64,000 nt of DNA from Cristatella mucedo (GCA_009760855.2 WPIO01000036.1:2346001-2410000); one strand, 5' to 3'; positions 43,454-56,884 are shown, counted from the stretch's first letter. Program-made: numbers and translations. Notes: generated from the sequence alone by a model not told the origin.

Positions 43454-44545
43454 TTTTATTGTGTACCACTCTTAATCACTTTGAAATAAAGATTAGTGTG
43501 GGCTGATGGGCAACGTCAGGGTTACCGCAGGAGTCAAGGTTCCCTCAGATGCTGCACGTGACCGTTGATACCCCATACTGTGTATATCTATGCTCGTGAC
43601 GCGCCGAACCCCAATACATAGATAGCCGTTAAAGGGCACCGTGGAGACTCCGCGGTTACACCGGAGAATGATTCGCTCCGCTATTTTACCATCAGCGAAA
43701 AATAATCCGAGTATGCATTGACAAGACCTACATGTATATGAGTCAGTGGAACCCGCCCAAGTGGATATTTCCGTCAGATGTTTAATTACGTAGCTGTCAT
43801 ATGCGTTTACGAATCGAACCTACTTACATATGTGTATATATGTGGTGCGTGTTGCATACGTTACGTGGGAATCAAATATTATCATACTAGCTCATGCTTC
43901 TGAAAAATCACTGAAAATTCCAGTGTAGAATTAAAAAGCGAGCCCGAGTGTCCGTTAGCTTACCAAGCGGTAAACCCAGCCTAGCCGGTGAGTCCGACGC
44001 ACAGTCGGGCAAGGACTCTTCGTCAGGATCTGGGTCGTGAAGCGCTCCTATCTTACTTTCAGCCGCTGCCTACGTTTGACCTTGTCAGAAGTGAAGCGTT
44101 CGCTGAGCTTTGAAAGCGAGAGTCTGTCACTGGGCTCCTTCCTCAGTCCCATCCTTTTTTGTAGTTTGTCGTACGCGACGTTACTGTTGAGCGTCGGCAT
44201 TGTGGCACCGAGTGGCTTCCTCTGTTGCTTGCTCTATTACTCGTTGCGATAGGTTCGCTTACACTCAGCTAACTTTTCTCGCTTTACTCCTTTTATTTCC
44301 CGAATCATTGCTGTGAAAACTCGCTGGTCCACAAAGGCGGAGGAAACCATTGGTTTTTAGTGGAAATTGCACCCCTGAAAAATCACGGAAACATCCGCTT
44401 TGCTTCGATAAGCGGTGCTGAGCGTCCGCTTAGTTACGATGTGGCTTTTGATCTCGTCCCAAAGACTTTCAAGCTTATTTCTTAGTTGCAGAAGCATAAT
44501 CTGTAGAGGAGAAAGTTAAAGGTGCATCTGAAAAAAAACTTTCAA
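43454..44545. other. 5' flank of the STAR gene, presumed promoter region
   Basis: No repeat recognised until the LINE tail at 44546. AAGATGGCG, a YY1-like core, lies on the plus strand within exon 1 near 43363-43372. No TATA box is obvious. Confidence 0.3.
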
Positions 44546-44628
44546 GTTTGCAGCAAATGTAAAGCGCCTAGAAAGAGATTAAGTTCTCTGAGGGCGCTTT
44601 ATCAAGTGCATTATTATTATTATTATTA
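44546..44628 (+). mobile_element. Isolated LINE tail (hairpin plus (ATT)n)
   Basis: GTTTGCAGCAAATGTAAAGC through GAGGGCGCTTTATCAAGTGC and (ATT)5. Only about 80 bp of the 3' end, a strongly 5'-truncated insertion. Confidence 0.85.
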
Positions 44629-45124
44629 AGTTCATAGCCATGGGAAATACTCAAGTTGTAACAATCAATTTCCATTACGAGAGAGTGCAAGTTGCAGCTA
44701 AATATGCACACTAGCAAAAGCTGTGTCCTCTTGTGGGCACTCTCCGTCTCTTTACCGCCGTAGTACCACTATAAATATGTCACGAAGTACTCATTTGTCA
44801 ACGAAGCTTCATTAGCGGTACGGACTTAGTTACTAACTAGATAACTAACTGGAAAAAACTAGCTTGATTTACGGATTGTTGAATGCTTACGCTCATGTCT
44901 ATGGCTAGGTCCTAGACCTGTGAAATTCGTTCCCACAATTCTTAAGAAACAAGAACTACTCTCCTGCTACTGACTATAGCACATCCTTTCCAGCCGTCCT
45001 GAGCTGCCACTTCCGCGCCACTGACTACCTCAACAGCTCACCTGACTCAGCTATCTTCCTCGCTTTCTCTCTGTTCGTGAGATAAAGTCCGTCGGCTACC
45101 AATTGCATAACAAAACCCGTGTAG

Positions 45125-45126
<2 letters not shown>
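44629..45126. other. Unassigned sequence
   Basis: About 500 bp between the LINE tail and the (TG)n tract. No gene recognised. Confidence 0.3.
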
Positions 45127-45196
<70 letters not shown>

Positions 45197-45198
45197 TT
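45127..45198. repeat. (TG)n microsatellite
   Basis: More than 30 uninterrupted TG dinucleotides with one TA near the end. Confidence 0.98.
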
Positions 45199-45372
45199 CG
45201 CCCTGTACAAAAGTCTCCTACGCAATACCCACTTAATTTGTGTGGCTTTGTAGAGTTACAGACGGAGATGTATTACACTGCATAACATATTAAGGTTATT
45301 AAGTTTCATTGACGAAACTGCATCGTTGGCTGGCGAATCTGACATTCTCGCTGCGGAGCCGTGTTCACCTAG

Positions 45373-46178
45373 ATTAAACCTTTGCTTTGATCCCTCTCAG
45401 CCTTCGAGCACCTCGAATTCTCTCAACTCACTTGCTGCATGTATTCATGACATCCGCACATGGATGGCAGCAAATTTTCTGAAACTAAACGATGGTAAAA
45501 CTAACTTACTAGTTATGTGTAAACCCAGTGTGATTTAGAAATTGGAAAAGGCGACGCTCAAAATTGGCTCTGCCAGCATATCTCCTGTTGAATCAGCTCG
45601 AAATCTAGGTGTCATGTTCCAAAGCGACCTCTCGTTAGCCGACCGCATCAGCTCCACCATCAAGTCTGCCTACTTTCAGCTACATAACATTGCTCCAATT
45701 GGGCTTGTTTAGATAAGGATACCACATCAAAGTTGGTCCATGCATTTGTGACATCCCGTCTCGACTTCTGTAACTCACTGCTTGCTGGCAAGCTTGCTGG
45801 CCTACCGGCATGTGCAATCAGGCGATTTCAGCCGGTGCAAAACTCCGCAGCTAGGCTTGTCTGTCGTGAGCGTCGCAGTTGCCACATCACACCAACTCTC
45901 GCCGTTAAATTACACCTACTTAGGATAGCATTTAGTGGGTCCCTGTGATTCGTTATTCGTGTTCTTATGCGTGCTGACACTGTGCATGCTGCCACTAACC
46001 ACATTTGCATGCTGACCCTGTGCATGTCACCATAGTATTTATTTTGTTTGTTTTTTAAGCATGATTTTACTCACCATTCAATTGCATTTCCCTTTGCAGC
46101 AAATGTAATACGCCCAGAGAGAGATTGAGTTCTCTGAGGGCGCTTTATCACGTGCATTGTTATTACTATTATTATGCC
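45373..46178 (+). mobile_element. LINE 3' fragment with internal deletion
   Basis: Starts at [20 protein letters not shown], keeps [20 protein letters not shown], then jumps from CRERRSCHITP directly to FRTAFSGSL-like sequence near 45905-45940, losing about 250 bp. 3' UTR, hairpin and ATT tail intact. Confidence 0.85.
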
Positions 46179-46819
46179 CACGAAAAATCGCGGGAAATTG
46201 CGTTCACGGAATTCAAATCGCGGGAAATTGCTTTCTCTGCCGTTTCGTCGGCGCGTCGCTGCTTGCACGACGGACGAACGGCTTCAGCTTAGCGAAATCG
46301 CTGCCTCTTCTTCCACTTTTGCTTGAGCTTGCGCCTCTTCTGCTAACACTTCCGCCAATGCCGGATCTCGATCGGCATCCATTCGACAGCTGCGAGGGCT
46401 GCGAGTTTAAAGTTTGCCATTGCCTTTCAGCCGGCTGGTTAAGCTGGTAGACGCAAAGCACAGCAGAGCAAGCGTAAAACTCAGCCTTTACACACTCGGA
46501 AAGCTTTCCAGTACGCCAACTCAGCTACGCCCAGCGGAAGCTCGGTGGGCGCCGGAAACGCCAGTCGTCCTTTCCGGTAGTGGAGCAGCCGGGTTCGAGC
46601 TGCTGTAATGCCACGGATATGCTTTGAAAAATTCGCTTAAGCTCACACTCGTCGGAGTATTTTAAGTTCTAGAATTTAGAATTCTAGAATTTCAATTTTA
46701 AATGTCAACTATGAGAGTGCACGTTGCAGCTACCTACGTAAATGAGCAAACTATCTTCCACCTCTTTGAGACTTATCATTGCTGGACCCTCACTATAAAT
46801 ATATATTGGCCCAGTAGTT
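46179..46819. other. Unassigned sequence with E2F-like motif pair
   Basis: TCGCGGGAAA occurs twice (46188-46197 and 46218-46227). A palindromic CTAGAATTTAGAATTCTAGA lies near 46670-46690. Open frames of 60-97 codons have no recognised domain. Confidence 0.3.
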
Positions 46820-46897
46820 AATTGCTCGCCCCAACCCAGGTCTGGTCGAGGCTTGAGCCAGCCTCGTGGTATACATGAAGCGCCTCAATAGAGATTA
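46820..46897 (+). mobile_element. Partial S2-like SINE
   Basis: GAGGCTTGAGCCAGCCTCGT resembles a box B region and is followed by a shortened tail AAGCGCCTCAATAGAGATTA. It abuts the LINE tail at 46898 in the opposite orientation. Confidence 0.4.
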
Positions 46898-47508
46898 ATA
46901 ATAATTATAATAATAATGCACTTGATAAAGTGCCCTCAGAGAACTTAATCTCTTTCTAGGCGCTTTACATTTGCTGCAAAGTGAAATGCAATTGAATGTT
47001 AAGTAAAAATCATGCCTGAAAAACAAACGAAATGAATAATATATTTAGGGGTAACATGCACAGGGTCAGCATGCAAATGCGGTTAGTGGCAGCATGCAGT
47101 GTCAGCAAGCATAAGCACATCAAGGACGAATCACAGGGACCCACTAAATGCTGTCCTAAATAGGTGTGTTTTTAAGCTCCTTTTAAATGTGGTCAGGTCA
47201 GGGAATGTTCTGACACAGGTCGGGAGTTCCACGCTTTGGGAGCATACGAACTAAATGCACGGTCTCCAAAGGATTTAAGGTTTGTAACAGGTATTTGTAG
47301 ACTGTTGGATTCCGAAAAGCGGGTGGTACGATGCTTGGCCTGATGGGGGAGTATATCTGAGAGATAGGCTGGAGCCATAGAATGAAGGGACCTAAAAGTG
47401 AGCGACAAAACCTTGAAGTCAATCCGTTGCTTGACTGGTAGCCAGTGCAGGTCGGCGAGAAGTGGAGTAATGTGGCAACTGCGACGCTCACGACAGACAA
47501 GATTAAGC
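46898..47508 (-). mobile_element. LINE 3' fragment
   Basis: Minus strand: (AAT)n tail, hairpin, 3' UTR and the C-terminal coding stretch up to CRERRS at about 47500. Readable frame at 47408-47193. Confidence 0.88.
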
Positions 47509-48177
47509 TCTCATGGCACAATAAAAATGCATTGTGTTATTATAGAACAATGAATAAATCACAGGGGTATCGTAATGAATGCAACATCAGCGATTCTGAC
47601 TTTTGACCAACTAACAGACTAAGACGCCTAGCTCATTGAAGAGGTAGACGGACACGGCTCGTGCATAGCTGCTCAACCACTCATCTCGTACAATTGTCAT
47701 CATGGCACGTCACGAAGCCACAGCAGCAATACATTTCTTACTGTCATTTTGGAGGTAGTCGTAGACTTAGAAATATAAACTATCACCACCGAAAGCAGCG
47801 CGGGGCAGCTGGCGGGCAGCTACGGTGCGTCCTGCGGTTGCGTCGAGGTCTCGGACCTGCGAACCACCCTCACCACAACCTTGGTTCTCCGGACTTCCTC
47901 TGCACCAAGCAATCGTTAAACCAGGCGGAAGTATGGTTCACAGCAGCAAGTACGTACTGTAGGGGTCGTCGCAAAAGCAACGCTACGATGGAGTTATCTC
48001 AAGCGTTACGCGGACTCGCTGTAGGGGCTCTTGCACTACAGTCTGTGGCCACAAACACAGCTCACGCAACCAGTCCTCAACGAATGCCGTCTCTAGTCAT
48101 ACTGATATGGTATCCTAAGTGCACAAGCAAAGTGACTAAAAAATAGATTTGGTTCTCCGAGACCTATCTCTACTGAT
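47509..48177. other. Unassigned sequence with a 161-codon open frame
   Basis: Plus-strand frame 47661-48146 (MHSCSTTHLVQLSSWHVTKP...) has a basic middle and no recognised domain. Judged uncertain, not called a gene. Confidence 0.2.
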
Positions 48178-48335
48178 TAAATAGAGAAAGTCCGTCCTTC
48201 CATCACGCGGCAAGATGGCATCCTTAGTCATGGGGCAAGATGGCGCATCCTTCTGTCTCGCGGCAAGATGGCGCAGCGTTGTCGGCTATGACTCAGCGAA
48301 GCGAGTCCGCAGGCAGTAAGCTCTCGTACTAACGT
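48178..48335 (+). repeat. Dispersed repeat with GCAAGATGGCG motifs, copy 1
   Basis: GAGAAAGTCCGTC, three GCAAGATGGC-type words, AGCGTTGTC and ACTCAGCGAAGCGAGTCC in order. The same order appears inverted at 57550-57706. Confidence 0.65.
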
Positions 48336-49589
48336 ATTCTCACTATTTTTTATTTTTTTAATACTAGACCTTGCCTACACCTGCCAAGTATTGGTGAAGC
48401 TGGCGCCTCGAAGCGAATCGTAGTTGCTGCACCGACGCAGGTGTGCAGTCGGTAGCAGAGCGCGGTAGCAGTCAAGAGCGCCCCCTACCGTGACGCAACA
48501 AGTCCTTGGCGTTAACGAGGAGCAGCAGCCCATATACGAGCCTCTAAAGGCCCCGTTCATAAAGCGGCGGCTAGAGCGTAACGCTCACTTGAAGCCCAAA
48601 GTGCAACCGAATAACAACATCTAGAATTTGGCTCTTTGCACACCATCTATATCGCAAATGTATTTGTAGCATATCCGACTCCTAACCATTGTACTTCAGG
48701 CGCGGTTAACTATCTCAAGTGCTGTTATAACCGTACGACTTTAGCATGCTTGCAATGCTCTCACTGCCCTTGACATTGAATTAAGGCCGCCGTCTGCCGA
48801 AATAATATAAAAGACCAATCTTAACCAGCTAGGGTAGTGCTCGAAGTTCGGCTTCTCCAACACTTCTAGCTCTAACATAAAATACTGCCTACGATTTTTC
48901 ATAGGCCTTCTCTGCAGCTGCCGTTATAGCCGTCTAGTTATCATCCTCAGCGCCGGCAGCCATCGCAGCAATGAGCCGAAACCGCGGCTTATGTAGTTTG
49001 ATGCTTCGATAGCAAGCAAGCGACGGTACAGAAACACCTTCTTGTCCGATGGTCACGGCCGTCCTCTCCTGCGCCCGCTGCGTTCTCACCTCCCCTTCTC
49101 TGCAAGCCGTGACTCATCCCCCATAAAACATCAAATAATTAAACCATAACCCCATATAAACCACAAATCGATAAAACCATAAATCCGCAATAAACCACAA
49201 AACTACACCCTATAAGATGTTCGGCTCATTAGCACTTCACTCTGCAAGAGAACGGCGAGCGTCTTACGCTTCCGGCCCATGTTAACAGATCACTTAACCG
49301 ATTAAAAAACTGCAAACATAATTTGTTCTCAAATCACAAAGAGGAACGAACCTCAATGCTCTTTTGCAAAAGCTATTGATGGACCAACTTACCAGGTACA
49401 TCCCCGGCGTATTTAACCAACGTAGTCTTGTCTGCATACCACTCAGTTTGACAGTCTGTGGGGTATGTTAGATAATTTGAAAGTCTGGGGGAATGGCGTA
49501 TTAAAAAACCTACAAACACTCGCATCTGTTAATCGCAGCCTTCGGTGGTTCCATGGGTTTCGTATATTGTGCGATTATGGCATTCTGCC
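48336..49589. other. Unassigned sequence
   Basis: No gene recognised. 49130-49210 is A/C-rich with repeated ATAAACCACAAA/ATAAAACCATAAAT-type words. Confidence 0.3.
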
Positions 49590-49757
49590 ACGGACCATAT
49601 TTGAATGTTGACCCTGTGCACGTCACTTCTAACCATGCTATGCTTGTTGACACTTAGCATGCTACCACTAACCATTCAATCTTTCTTCCTTTAAAGCATA
49701 TGTAAAGTGCTTAGAAAGAGGGGCGCTATAAAAATATATTATTATTATTAGTATTAT
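49590..49757 (+). mobile_element. LINE 3' UTR and tail fragment
   Basis: TGTTGACCCTGTGCACGTCA, a degraded hairpin (AAAGTGCTTAGAAAGAGG) and ATTATTATTAG tail. Confidence 0.65.
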
Positions 49758-52700
49758 ATTGTGCAACATCCAGCAGATCTCTTAGCCGAGCACACACCAA
49801 TTGGCAAGACTTTTTCAACGCAGTAAAGAATCAATTTACTGCAAATCAAAGTAGGAGAGGTAATATGTTTGGCTATAGGGCACGCCAATTCATTAGCCAT
49901 GAATTGATCGTACATGCACGAAGTTAACTGCTATTCAAGTGCACAAAGCGATTACGGCATTGCACCAACAAGCTGCAATCTCAACCAAATCGTCGTAGAA
50001 GAGGTAAGTTGTAAGCTGCATGAAAGTGCTAGCTGCCTGGTCTACATGCAGGCAAAGACCGAGTCATCATAATGAAATGAAGAGATCATAAATAACTCAA
50101 CATGCAGTCAGTCTCCTTCCTCACTGTACAGCATTAATATATTATTGTTAGCGTTGATCGCATAACGAACACTTCGAAAACAGGGTTCCTCATCGGGCGC
50201 GTTGTGAGAGAGCTCTCAACTGTCACGAAGTCGTTTGCAGTTCAGACATCACGACCGCCTAATCACTGTGCAGTAAAGTAACTTTAGCAGCATCAGAGCG
50301 GCACTCCACAACCTCAGCATTTTGTGCAGTGGCAGTCTCGAAGACATGCTCAACAGTCGCAGGCTACACAGTGGCCATAGCCGACTCAGGAAGGACGACC
50401 ACTGCCCAACTCGCTTCGTTAGTCAAGGTCAAAGTACTAGACACGTGCACGTTGCCGGCTCAATTTTGCAACGCGTTGCTTCAACCATGGCCTGAACCTG
50501 TGCTGCAGTGGTCACACCTCATCCCGTGACATCTAGATTGACACTTGCAAATGCCCCCCCCCCCGCCGCAGCTGCTATTAGAGGACTTAAGCACCAGCAT
50601 CATAGTACTGCCAGTAGCAGCACTCAGCAGACTACTGGTTAGCTTTGGCATTTGACATAGATATTTATATCATTGACTTCAGATATTAAATAACGTCCTT
50701 CAGGATAACCACCCTCTTATCAAAACGCGTACGAATGCTTCACTGGGCCACTCAATAGCGAGTTCTTGAACATTAAACGAAGAGTATTCGAATCGAAATT
50801 AGTATGATTTCGGTACAGTACGGGTCTGCCAACTCGCTCAACTACTGTTGACTGCGGCTCCCGAATCGATATCACTTTGTTTGGTGGTCCCTCTTTCGAA
50901 TACTTTCCTAACGTTTGCAGAAAAGCAGCAAGTTCAGCTTCAAAGCATTCAGATATGCGACCATCATATGCCTTGATCCGGAAAATGTGAAACGCCGCGG
51001 CTCAGGCACATCAATAGCCACGTGCAGTGAGACTAGCACAAGATGACTGCAAACTCTCATGCTCATTAATGATCCGGCACTGCCAGATGCCAAGGGATAT
51101 AAATTTGCGATTAATGTGCGATTTGCTTTTCAACTACAGTCCTTTGGCAAAAACACAGTGCATATGAACTGTACTATTCTTTGCAGACACATACCAAATT
51201 ATACACGTAAGCAAACTTCGAAATTAGAAACACATTAAAAACCGCTGACAGAGAGCAATGAGTTCACGATCCATAGAAATGCAGCATTCGTAACCCTTAA
51301 CAATTCAGCTTAACGTTCACAACCATCAACAATACAGTTTCTCGAAGACACCCATGTAAGCAGCAATCCAGCTCTGAATATGTCAGAGCCTCTACACAAG
51401 CAATCCTTACTTGGGTAGCAAGGAATCGCCTATAAACCGTCAACGAAACAGCGATTGCGTAGTTTGACAATAGCAGCTAATAAGTAGCTAACTTTCTCGG
51501 AAGCACTGTGACCTTCTTAGCACGGAGCCGAGCAGAATTTGGTTCACCACTGCTCGGCCCGCGACATTTGGCAGACGTCAACCGATGCGCTGCTAACGAA
51601 GGACCGTAACCCTAAGCCACCCCTCGAGCGGTCGCCCTCCGCCGAGAGCCTGCGCCTGAGAATTCGTCGCCGGCCCCCGCCCCACGGGTAAGTCGAGTAA
51701 CAGTCCGCGCTTACCTATAGATGGCAGTAACACTCCGATCCCAGTTTGGGAGGGTGCTTGCAAAAAGGTTCAAAGCCGATGGCCCTCCGAAGCGTTGGCG
51801 TCAGCTCGTGCTGACAAATCCGGATTGTGTAATGTTCCTTCGAAGTTAGTTCGGTACGCACACTGGCTGTTGTATGGCTGCGACTAGCATGAGCATCATT
51901 AGTGCAAGGCTCGACCCCTGACGAGAGCACGATGACCGATGCTGGGTTGCATATTTAAAGCTGCGAAAAACCTTAAAATTTACAGCTGGAAACTGGGGAG
52001 CAGCAAGGAGGTGACAGGCACAGCATGGGGGCTTCCCAGCTGAACCCTCGTGATGTAATGTCTGACTACGCTCTTGATTGGAGGTATTACAAATTTGTCT
52101 AGAATGGGGTAGAATTCTCCGGCTGCTCTGCAGCTAGAGAATTTCAACTTCCAAACGCCAAAGTGTGCACCTTTTTGTTTGGCACGTAGCCTCGACAGGA
52201 GGGTAGATTCTGGATGTTGGACTGCTATCGCTGTCTAAGCATCAAACGCACATTATAGCGTTATAGAGTATTGCTTAGCATCACTGGGACGCAGCCGGTG
52301 CCCGTATTGCACCATTCTGCTCAGCGAGAATTTTTTTCTACACCTTCGTCGACAGTAGCTGCTGCTTATAGACCTACATCAGAAAACTAGCCGGCGGACG
52401 GTCGCGTGTTCGAGCGGATCGAGCGGTGCATCGAGAGACGAGACGACCTCGCACTGAATTCGCTTAATGCACAGTTCGTCATTATCTTGTTGAGCCGGCA
52501 GCAGCATTTCTCCTGACTTGTGCACATAAAAAAAATTGCTTCTAAATATGTGAGAACCTCGCTCAAGCAGGGCGTCAGAGCTGAGTCAGCCGAGCGCCGG
52601 TAAAGAGGAAATCCCTTGAAATCCAACAAAGGGCCAACAAAGGCGTCAGATCCAGCTTCCAGCTTCAGGGCTCCGATCGCATCCGAATCGCATGCACGAG

Positions 52701-52879
52701 AGAGATCGAGCAAAGAAATAATTCCACGTCCATCCCACCAAGCCGTTGGTTCGGCTAAAGCCAACCAAACGGCTCCACACACGCTTATGGACAAACTGGT
52801 TCATTAGGGAAAAATTAATCAAAACCGCAAACTCCGAGAACCAGCTTACAAGTTCTCCGGACCCAGAAACACACCAACG
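49758..52879. other. Long unassigned interval
   Basis: About 3.1 kb with no recognised gene or repeat. A C run lies at 50557-50570. Minus-strand frame 52794-52387 (135 codons) has no recognised motif. Confidence 0.3.
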
Positions 52880-53601
52880 AAGTGATTTGACGCGAGTTGT
52901 GGCAGACCAGCTGAATTGATTTACATCGAAACTTCAAGCCTCGCCAGTAAGTAGCTTCTAGTCTGGTTTTACAGCTCCACCGAGTCAGCATTGCTTCGGG
53001 TGAATGACGACCTACTTAGGAATGCCGATTTGAGTAGAGTCTCTCTGCTTGTTTTGTTCGATCTTTCGGCAGATCTTACTATCAATCACCAAGTCCTTTT
53101 CAAGCGCCTCTCCTCTCACCTTGGTATCTCAGTAAGAAACTCCAGAGCATTGATGCGAAGGGACAAACGTCATCAAAAGAGCCACTAAAGTACGGTGTAC
53201 TTCGGGGTTCTATGTTTGGTATGGTCATTGGTTTCACAGTTTATACTCTCCCTCTTGCCGATATGATTGCCAGGCACAATCTAGGCTTCCACTTCTATCC
53301 AGATGATACACAGTTAGAGCTGTGCTTTGATCCGTCCCAGCCCTCCATCACGTCGAATTCTCTCAACCCCCTTGCTGCGTGTATTGATGACATCCGTGAA
53401 TACATCGATGGCAGCAAACTTTCTTAAATTAAATTACGTTAAATAACCAACTTACTAGTTATGGACAGACGAAGTGCGATTTAGAAATTAGAAAACCTAA
53501 AGCTTAAAATCGGCTCTGCCAAATTGTCTCCAGCAAATGCCAGCATATCGTGCATCGGCAGGAAATCTAGGTATCCTGTTCCAAAGGGACCTTTCATTTG
53601 G
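52880..53601 (+). mobile_element. Degenerate LINE, RT region (5' side of a SINE-split copy)
   Basis: SALLRVNDDLLRNADLSRVS, then [20 protein letters not shown] and [20 protein letters not shown] (YADD changed to YPDD). Frameshifts throughout. It is interrupted by an S1 SINE inserted at the SLDDHIS-equivalent position. Confidence 0.85.
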
Positions 53602-53789
53602 TGATCCGTGATGGCACACTAGGTAAGGTGGATGCTTTTTACGACATTGGTCCCGAGGTCGTGGGTTCAAATCCTGCGGTGGACGATCCTATATTGCAGC
53701 TGCAAGCGGTGGTGATAGCTGTTAAGGCTCTTCTGTCGATATTCAAAAGAGGCTGTTGAATCAGCTAGTATTTAATTTTAATTTTTTAA
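53602..53789 (+). mobile_element. tRNA-derived SINE, family S1, nested in LINE
   Basis: Complete copy with box B GGTTCAAATCC near 53664 and a TTTAATTTTAATTTTTTAAT tail. LINE sequence CCTTTCATT and AGACGACCACATCACC on either side rejoin when it is removed. Confidence 0.9.
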
Positions 53790-54440
53790 TTAGACGACCA
53801 CATCACCTTCACAGTCTAGTCTGCCTAATTTCAGCTACATAACATTGCTAAAATTCGGGCTTGTTTAGACAGGGATACCTCATCTAAGTTGGTCCATGCA
53901 TTGGTGGCATTCAGTCTTGACTTCATTAACTCACTGTTTTCTGGTCGACCGGCCTGTGCACTCAGGCGCCTACAGCTGGTGCAAAACTCTGCAGCTAGGC
54001 TTGGCTGTCGTGAGCGTCGCAGTTACCCCATCACACCACTTCTCGCTGACCTAAACTGGCTATGAATCATGCAACGCGTCGACTTCCTGATTCTGTCACT
54101 CAGATTAAGGTCTCCTCCTTCTGAGGCTCGAGCCTACCTATCAGAGCTATTCCCCCACCAGGCTAAGCATTGTACCATCCACTTTTCTTACTCAAATCGT
54201 TTGGCTCGGCCTCCAAACAACCTCGGATCCTTTGGATTCGATGCTTTTATATCATATGCACCTAAAGCCAGGAACTCACTCGCAACTTACATCACGACAA
54301 CCCCTGACTTGACCACATTTAAAAAGAAACTAAAAAGCATTTATTTATTACAGCATTTAGTAGGGCCATGGAGTTCTTACTTTATTTGCTTGTGCATGCT
54401 GACACTTTACATGCGTCCACTAACCATATTTGCACGTTGA
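53790..54440 (+). mobile_element. Degenerate LINE, C-terminal region (3' side of the split copy)
   Basis: Continues AGACGACCACATCACC, then [18 protein letters not shown]-equivalent and the coding end. Lacks the terminal hairpin and tail. Confidence 0.8.
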
Positions 54441-55599
54441 CTAGCTGTGAATCTCAGTCTGATAGTCGTGTCGATGCTTGTTGACATTGAGCATCAAAGT
54501 TTGCAATGCATGCCCCTTGATCGATGACCAAAGTCCAGTTGCCATTGGAGGCAATCGGTGCAGATTATCACGACTTATCGACATCAGCACATTTGATGAA
54601 CTGAGTGCGAACTTTTCTTTCTCGTTTTGCACTCGCGGCTACTAAAGAGCAGTTGCTCGAGTGGAATAGAGAAAACACGGATATTGAGCTTTGATTCGAT
54701 TGCAGGGATTAGGAATTTGGAAAATGCATGAATGCTCCGCAATACACAAAAGCAACACCAAAGTCGCTGGCCTTTTGCATTGAGCGAAAGACGGTAAATC
54801 TTTACCGGTGGCCAGCGTCAAATGGAAGCAGAAATGGTGGGTGGTAGCCATTTTGAGAGCGGGCGGTCAGCGCTGCCATGGACGGCTGGCAGGCGGCAGG
54901 CTTTCCATCTGCTATCTGACCGATTGAAGGTCGCACTACGAGGTCACTGCCGGATCGGGCAAGCACTGTCTTTTTGAGAACAACCTTGCAAGCCCACTAC
55001 ATTTGAAAGAATTGCGTAGTGCTCGGGCACACGTTTTCTGCGGCGGCGAGTAACAACCACATTTTTCAATGAGCTTGAGAACAAACGAGGAGAATCACTT
55101 AGTAAACAGTCCCGTCGAGTGGCAATCGTACGAGCGCTGCACTCTCAGTCGTGATACGTCACATTTTTTTAAAATTGTATTGCAGACCTACAGTTAATGC
55201 TTACCTCCGTAGCTCGCAGCACACTTTTTCCCTGCTCATCGACGGCCTGTTAAGTAAAACAATGCGAAACGCGATAGCACTTCCACCTTACATACAGTGG
55301 TGACCTCAGAAAGTGTGGCTAAAATCTAATGCGGAGACGCTTTGGCCTAACGAATATCTTCAGGAAAAACTGCCAGGGTATTGAGCCCGCTCCGCTAGCT
55401 CTCAAATGAGGAGGTTTTATTTTCCAATTAACACTCTTCGCTTAAAAACTCAGCTCTCTGGGATGCCGCCATTTGTTGAAATTAGCAGCCGAATGTACAC
55501 TCCTCAAACCAGCGAGCGAGCAGCCAATGAATGACAGGCACTGATCTGGGAAACGGAAAACAGAAGCACTTGACCGACACCGATCTCGGTTTCACTGTT
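54441..55599. other. Unassigned sequence
   Basis: No gene or repeat recognised in about 1.1 kb. Confidence 0.3.
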
Positions 55600-56600
55600 A
55601 GGGTCTTATTTTTTGTGAAACTTTGGCGTCTCTAGCGGCTCGAGAGTCCCTCCATGAACCTGACCGGAACCCTGCTGGCTAAGTGGCCTTAAAGGGGTTT
55701 CCGCAAGGCTTGCAGCCTAAAGACCGGCCGATGCAATTGGCTGGCTCTCGGAAGTCAAAGTTCAGCTCTCACTTAGATTCAGCGCTCGCCGACTGAGGGC
55801 TTGGGGGAAAGCGGTTCAGTCTGAGCCGCTGCTGCTACTAGACTGGCCGACCTTGACTCCGCTCTCTCAGCCCGTGTGGCGGCGAGCGCCGCTCGGTTGC
55901 TGGCTGGTCGCGGCGTTTCTGCCGCCGGAAGCGAGGATGTAAGCCGCCAACGCGTGGGACTCGTTTCGGCGGCGAGTTCACTTTTAGCTCGCTCGGGCGA
56001 CGTGTCCACGCGCCGATGATATCGGCCCTGCCATCCGCCGAAGTGTCGCGGCGCTCGAGACGTTTGTTTGCTGGTTACCGCGTTCGCAGATGAGTTGTCT
56101 TTAGGCCTCCTCGACGGGGGGGGGGTAGGAGGGTTAAAGAAATATCTTCAATGCAGCGGCCGTGTCCGCACAGAAAGAGATGCATCGCCTATAAGCGCCG
56201 AGGATGAGTAGGCGAAGCCTCGACGTTGGGACGGCCTTGAACTTTGGCCCGCCGAAGAGAGGAGCTCGCGCGGCGGCAATGCAGGGCTCGCTCAGTGGTA
56301 GATGAGGGACAATTGAGCCGGTATAAGGGACGGAGGCTGAGAGATGGCAGGTAGGATCATCCCCCGCCCCGCCCCGCCCCCTCCGTCCCCCCCCCGCCGC
56401 TCGTTCCGGCCGCCTAAGCCGCAGAAATATGGGTTAGGAGCCGACGCGATTGTGGGTTCGCCACGACTGCAGCAACTGTGAGCCGGAGGCTTATCGGAGG
56501 GAGCTCGAGGCTTAAGCGGCCTGCCGGCTACGGTTATCGGTCGTCCAAATGGCCTCGAAGGTTGACCGTATTCTGCGATGAGCTGATTTAGGTAAGCCAT
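55600..56600. other. GC- and CpG-rich stretch
   Basis: Visibly richer in CpG than the surroundings, with G and C homopolymers (56117-56126, 56388-56397). Overlapping Ala/Pro/Arg-rich frames follow from composition. Could be a CpG-dense promoter or first-exon region. No splice-supported gene found. Confidence 0.4.
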
Positions 56601-56884
56601 GCTGAAGGCAGCTTACATTCGCTAAGCGAGAGCGATGATGCTACGAGGTCCGGCTGAAGAATTATCCTCGGGTTTTTCGACATCAGTAATGGATGGATGG
56701 GAGGAGATGAAGGCCGCCTTTCCTTTGAAAAGCGGATATAGCCTCTGCGATTCTCGCGCTGGCATTCAAAGGTAGGCTTGGTAAAACTTTCAAGTGCATT
56801 TTTTAACGTTCTTCAAGCTAATGGCTTCTGTGCCGAATATCGATCCTCGATGGGGTTCTGAAGACAATTGGCCTTGAAGAAGAC

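Noticed and set aside
45025-45285. Cys-Val / His-Thr repeat frames
   Set aside because: Translation of the (TG)n microsatellite.
55779-56009. Ala/Arg/Ser-rich protein
   Set aside because: Composition artefact of the CpG-rich region.
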